Below are positions 61,123-64,000 of a stretch of 64,000 nucleotides of DNA, piece after piece; the stretch's first letter is position 1, and each line of letters opens with the position of its first letter. The stretch is from Phenylobacterium sp. (GTDB taxonomy: Bacteria; Pseudomonadota; Alphaproteobacteria; Caulobacterales; Caulobacteraceae). Both the position numbers and the translations under genes were made by a program. The notes beneath the pieces are model-generated. The model was not told where the DNA came from and ran no database searches. It saw nothing but the letters and a program-made list of their open reading frames with translations. The stretch is from NCBI RefSeq assembly GCF_013822795.1, contig NZ_PNLB01000005.1, positions 141,432 through 205,431 of the forward strand, in the 5' to 3' direction.

Positions 61123-61764
61123 ATGAAGCGGTTCCAGCTGTGGGCGATCGTCGTCCTGGTCCTCGCCCTGGCGGGGGCCGGCGGCTTTGCGTGGTGGAAC
61201 TACGACCTACGCTGGCGGCCCCATACGATCACCAAGCATCAGGACGAAATCGCCAGGCTGCTCGAGACCTCGGGCTGGGTGTCGCCGGGCAAGACCGGGC
61301 CCAAGCTCTACATGGTCTCGTTCCGCACCTGCCCCGACTGCGTGCGCTTCAAGGCCGAGGAGTTCCCGCTGCTGCAGGCGGCCGGCGTCGACACCCGGGT
61401 GATCGAGATCGCGCGGCGCGACGTCAACGGCGTGGCCAAGTCGACCCCGGCCGAGCGGGCGACGGTGGCCGAGCTGTGGCTCACCCGCTCCTGGCCGCTG
61501 ATGGAGCGCTGGGAGGACACCCCGGCGCAGGCCTGGACCGCAGAGGGCATCCCTCCGGCCGACGGCGACATGGCCCGGACCGCGGTGGTCGAGGCCGGCC
61601 GCAAGCTTGTCGACGACCTGCGGCCGCTGCTGAAGGCCAACGGCGTCAAGTTCGCCTATCCGACCCTGGTCTGGTGGACCAAGGACGGCAAGATGCGGGC
61701 CTGCGCCTGCGAGAAGCGCGAGACCTACCGGTTCGTGCGCAAGGAACTGGGCCTGGCCAGCTAG
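61123..61764 (+). CDS. Membrane-anchored thioredoxin-like protein
   Basis: A 213-residue protein with an N-terminal anchor (residues about 5-26) and a thioredoxin-like domain. The redox-type motif is RTCPDC (Cys70, Cys73), following the strand KLYMVSF, and a second pair, CAC, is near residue 196. It is expected to act in the periplasm. GGAGG is 4 bases before the ATG. It is convergent with a small acidic protein gene, overlapping 4 bp. The partner and role are unknown. Confidence 0.7.
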   Translation: MKRFQLWAIVVLVLALAGAGGFAWWNYDLRWRPHTITKHQDEIARLLETSGWVSPGKTGPKLYMVSFRTCPDCVRFKAEEFPLLQAAGVDTRVIEIARRDVNGVAKSTPAERATVAELWLTRSWPLMERWEDTPAQAWTAEGIPPADGDMARTAVVEAGRKLVDDLRPLLKANGVKFAYPTLVWWTKDGKMRACACEKRETYRFVRKELGLAS

Positions 61765-61988
61765 CTGGCGTAGGGCCGTCCGCTGACGATCTGCTTGCTG
61801 CGCGCCCGGGTCTTCATGCCGTGTTCGCGGTCGGCGGGATGGCCGTCGGCGCGCCGGCCAAAGCTCTGGCGGCTGGCCTCGTCCTCCAGGTCATCGGCGT
61901 CACTGAGTTCAAGCGTGAGTTCGAGCTCGGGATCGGTCTCGTCGTCGATGACGGGGTCGGGCGTGGCGTCGCGGGTCTTTCCGGCCAT
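61761..61988 (-). CDS. Small acidic hypothetical protein
   Basis: A 75-residue, mostly polar protein. The first half is acid-rich (DDETDPELELTLELSDADDL); the second half is basic (REHGMKTRARSKQ). It is probably disordered. The ATG at 61988 has an excellent GAGGAG at 6 bases, which supports real translation. No homologous family comes to mind. It lies between the thioredoxin-like gene and zapE. Confidence 0.6.
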   Translation of the reverse strand: MAGKTRDATPDPVIDDETDPELELTLELSDADDLEDEASRQSFGRRADGHPADREHGMKTRARSKQIVSGRPYAS

Positions 61989-62083
61989 GGCAAGCTCCTC
62001 ATCTAGGTCCGACTAGGTCAACCGCTAAGGACGCGCGCCGTTCCGTGCTTGAGGCGCGCGCGTTGAGGGTCTAGGCGGATGCC

Positions 62084-63202
62084 ATGCCCTCGCAGTTGCA
62101 AGCCGCCTACGACGCCCGCCTGGCGCAGGGCGATATCCGTCCCGACGCGGCCCAGGCCGCCGCCCTGGCGGCGCTGGTGCGGCTGGAGGGCGACCTGGCG
62201 CGGGCCGAGCCCAGCGGCTTCGCCTCGTTCTTCAAGAAGGCCGAGAGCCAGAAGGGCGTCTACCTGATCGGCCCGGTCGGGCGCGGCAAGTCCATGCTGA
62301 TGGACCTGTTCTTCGCCAGCGCTCCGGTCGAGAAGAAGCGGCGCATCCACTTCCACGTCTTCATGGGCGAGATCCACCGGCTGATCGACGCCTGGCGCAA
62401 GGGCGACCCGGCCGCTCGCAAGGCGAAGTTCGGCCAGCACAAGGGCGATGATCCGATCCCGCCGGTGGCCGACGTGGTCGCCGGCCAGGCGCGGCTGCTG
62501 TGCTTCGACGAGTTCCAGGTCACCGACATCGCCGACGCCATGATCCTGGGCCGGCTGTTCGAGGCGCTGTTCGCGCGGGGGGTAACCCTGGTCGCGACCT
62601 CCAACCGGCTGCCCGACCAGCTCTACAAGGACGGCATCAACCGCCAGCTGTTCCTGCCGTTCATCGAGCTCTTGAAGAGCAAGGTCGAGGTGGTCAGCGT
62701 CGCCGGACCGCATGACTATCGGCTCGATCGCCTGCGGGCGGCGGGCACCTGGTTCAGCCCGAACGACCCCGACAACGCCCGCAGCTTCGACGCCTTGTGG
62801 AAGGACATGCTGGGCGGCGAGGCGGAGGTGGGCGAAACGCTGGAGGTGCTGGGCCGCAAGGTGCACCTGCCGCACGCCCAGGGGGGCATGGTGCGCGCGA
62901 CCTTCGCCAGCCTATGCTCGGTGGCGCTGGGGCCGAACGACTACATCGCCATCGCCGAGCGCTTCCACACCTTGTTCCTCGAGGACGTGCCGGAGCTGAC
63001 GCCGAACCGGCGCGAAGAGGCGCGGCGGTTCGTGATCCTGATCGACGCGCTCTACGAGGCGCATGCCAAGCTGATCGTGTTGGCGCAGGCCGAGCCGACC
63101 AAGCTCTACCCGGAAGGCGACGGCGCGTTCGAGTTCGAGCGCACCGCCTCGCGCCTGCAGGAGATGCGCTCGGCCGACTGGCTGGCCGAGGACGCCGGCT
63201 AG
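62084..63202 (+). CDS. zapE: Cell division ATPase ZapE (AFG1 family)
   Basis: A 372-residue ATPase. Walker A is GPVGRGKSMLMDLFF (about residues 64-78), Walker B LLCFDEFQVTD (about 142-152), and the sensor-like region VATSNRLPDQLYK follows at about 170. In E. coli ZapE associates with FtsZ at constriction; the mitochondrial homologue is a quality-control factor. Start ATG 62084, giving MPSQLQAAYDARL. It overlaps the convergent LysR gene stop by 3 bases. Confidence 0.93.
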   Translation: MPSQLQAAYDARLAQGDIRPDAAQAAALAALVRLEGDLARAEPSGFASFFKKAESQKGVYLIGPVGRGKSMLMDLFFASAPVEKKRRIHFHVFMGEIHRLIDAWRKGDPAARKAKFGQHKGDDPIPPVADVVAGQARLLCFDEFQVTDIADAMILGRLFEALFARGVTLVATSNRLPDQLYKDGINRQLFLPFIELLKSKVEVVSVAGPHDYRLDRLRAAGTWFSPNDPDNARSFDALWKDMLGGEAEVGETLEVLGRKVHLPHAQGGMVRATFASLCSVALGPNDYIAIAERFHTLFLEDVPELTPNRREEARRFVILIDALYEAHAKLIVLAQAEPTKLYPEGDGAFEFERTASRLQEMRSADWLAEDAG

Positions 63203-64000
63203 GCGCCCCGCAGGCTCTCCACCAAGTCCCGCGCGTAGGGGGCCAGGCCCTCCAGGCTGCGCACGCAGATGGTCAGTTCGCGCTGGGCCCAGTCGTCGGT
63301 CAGGTCGACGATGCCGAGCGACATGGTGCGGGCGGCGCGGCGGGCGGTGGTCTCGGGCACGATGCCGACCCCGACCCCGCATTCGACCAGCCGGCAGACC
63401 GCGTCGAAGCTGCGCAGCTGGACGCGCAGCCGCAGGGGCCGGCCCTCGCGCACGGCCTTGGCCGACAGGAACCGCTGCAGCGAGGAGGCGCGGTCGAGGC
63501 CGACCAGATCGCAGCCGAGCACGTCGGCGAAGGTCATCGCCTGGCGCTGGGCCAGCGGGTGGATGGCGCTGGTCACCACCACGAAGCGGTCCGAGCGGAA
63601 CGGGAAGGTCTCCAGGCTGCCCATGTCGACCGTGCCGGCGACGATGCCGATGTCGCCGACGCCCTCGGCCACCAACCCGACGATCTCGTCGGAGAGCCGT
63701 TCCTCCAGATTGATGCTGACGTGCGGGTGGTCGGCCAGGAAGCGGCTGAGCGCCTCGGGAATGAACTCGGTCAGGGCGTTGGTGTTGGCCAGCAGCCGCA
63801 CCTCTCCGGACAGGCCGCCGGCATAGGCCCCGAGGTCTTCGCGCAGGCGTGCGGTCTGCGCGAGGATCGTGCGGGCGTGCTTGATCAGGGTGCGGCCGGC
63901 GGGCGTGGGCGTGACGCCCTGTCGCGACCGCTCCAGCAAAGGCGCGCCCAGCGCGTCCTCCATGTTGCGGATGCGGGTGGAGGCGGCGGCCAGCGCCAGG
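63199..64000 (-). CDS. LysR family transcriptional regulator (truncated at window edge)
   Basis: The frame is open to the window end, so the N-terminus is missing; about 267 residues are visible. It begins inside the HTH (AASTRIRNMEDALGAPLLER), and the effector domain follows from about residue 100 (SGEVRLLANTNALTEFIPEA, then VGDIGIVAGTVDMGSLETFP). The usual control target would lie divergently outside the window. The ligand is unknown. Confidence 0.9.
   Translation of the reverse strand, partial: LALAAASTRIRNMEDALGAPLLERSRQGVTPTPAGRTLIKHARTILAQTARLREDLGAYAGGLSGEVRLLANTNALTEFIPEALSRFLADHPHVSINLEERLSDEIVGLVAEGVGDIGIVAGTVDMGSLETFPFRSDRFVVVTSAIHPLAQRQAMTFADVLGCDLVGLDRASSLQRFLSAKAVREGRPLRLRVQLRSFDAVCRLVECGVGVGIVPETTARRAARTMSLGIVDLTDDWAQRELTICVRSLEGLAPYARDLVESLRGA

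Overview
The window is a very GC-rich bacterial chromosome segment, most likely from an alphaproteobacterium of the Caulobacteraceae (Caulobacter/Phenylobacterium type). The evidence is the gene neighbourhoods: rnd-lptC-lptA-lptB, rpoN, hpf-ptsN, Hsp20-DUF1150, a FYDLN-acid protein, aroA-cmk-rpsA-ihfB, trpF-trpB-trpA-accD-folC, and the AddAB repair nuclease. The genus is an inference. No prophage, transposase, integrase, plasmid gene or CRISPR array was seen.

Layout. 1-7.1 kb: accessory catabolism (partial sulfatase, enoyl-CoA hydratase, TetR regulator, FAD monooxygenase) and a divergent pair of citrate-synthase-like genes, one fused to an HTH domain. 7.2-14.8 kb: a membrane protein, a DUF559 nuclease-like gene embedded in palindromic repeats, and glutamate synthase gltBD. 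14.9-19.9 kb: uppP, an NDUFA9-like protein, tRNA-Leu, RNase D and the LPS-export genes lptC, lptA and lptB. 20-32 kb: rpoN, separated from lptB and from hpf-ptsN by accessory blocks (S9 peptidase/WYL/GST, then TetR/MpaB/metNIQ/asd/exoD). 32-36 kb: hpf, ptsN, small heat-shock genes, a GFA enzyme, tRNA-Ala and a FYDLN protein. 36-43 kb: aroA, cmk, rpsA, DUF3857, ihfB, mscL. 43-49 kb: trpF, trpB, a 44-residue membrane ORF, trpA, accD, folC and a SpeE-like methyltransferase-fold gene. 49-59.5 kb, minus strand: trxA, then acyltransferase, tsaE, amgK, murU, addB, addA as one chain of overlapping genes with a single gap. 59.6-64 kb: mmsA, a thioredoxin-like protein, a small acidic protein, zapE and a partial LysR regulator.

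Most genes are core housekeeping. The points worth a second look are: (i) the HTH-citrate synthase fusion facing a second citrate synthase across a 76-bp region with one AT-rich inverted repeat lying over both promoters; (ii) several families of interspersed palindromes, one flanking and extending a DUF559 gene, one inserted in frame in the GltB propeptide, one apparently supplying the folC ribosome-binding site, and one found only between convergent genes; (iii) a heat-shock leader that can fold over the Hsp20 start; (iv) AccD without its zinc-ribbon cysteines and a class II AroA with Gly at the glyphosate-determining position; (v) a tandemly duplicated terminator after rpsA. Palindromic operators sit next to all three complete one-component regulators (two TetR, one WYL).
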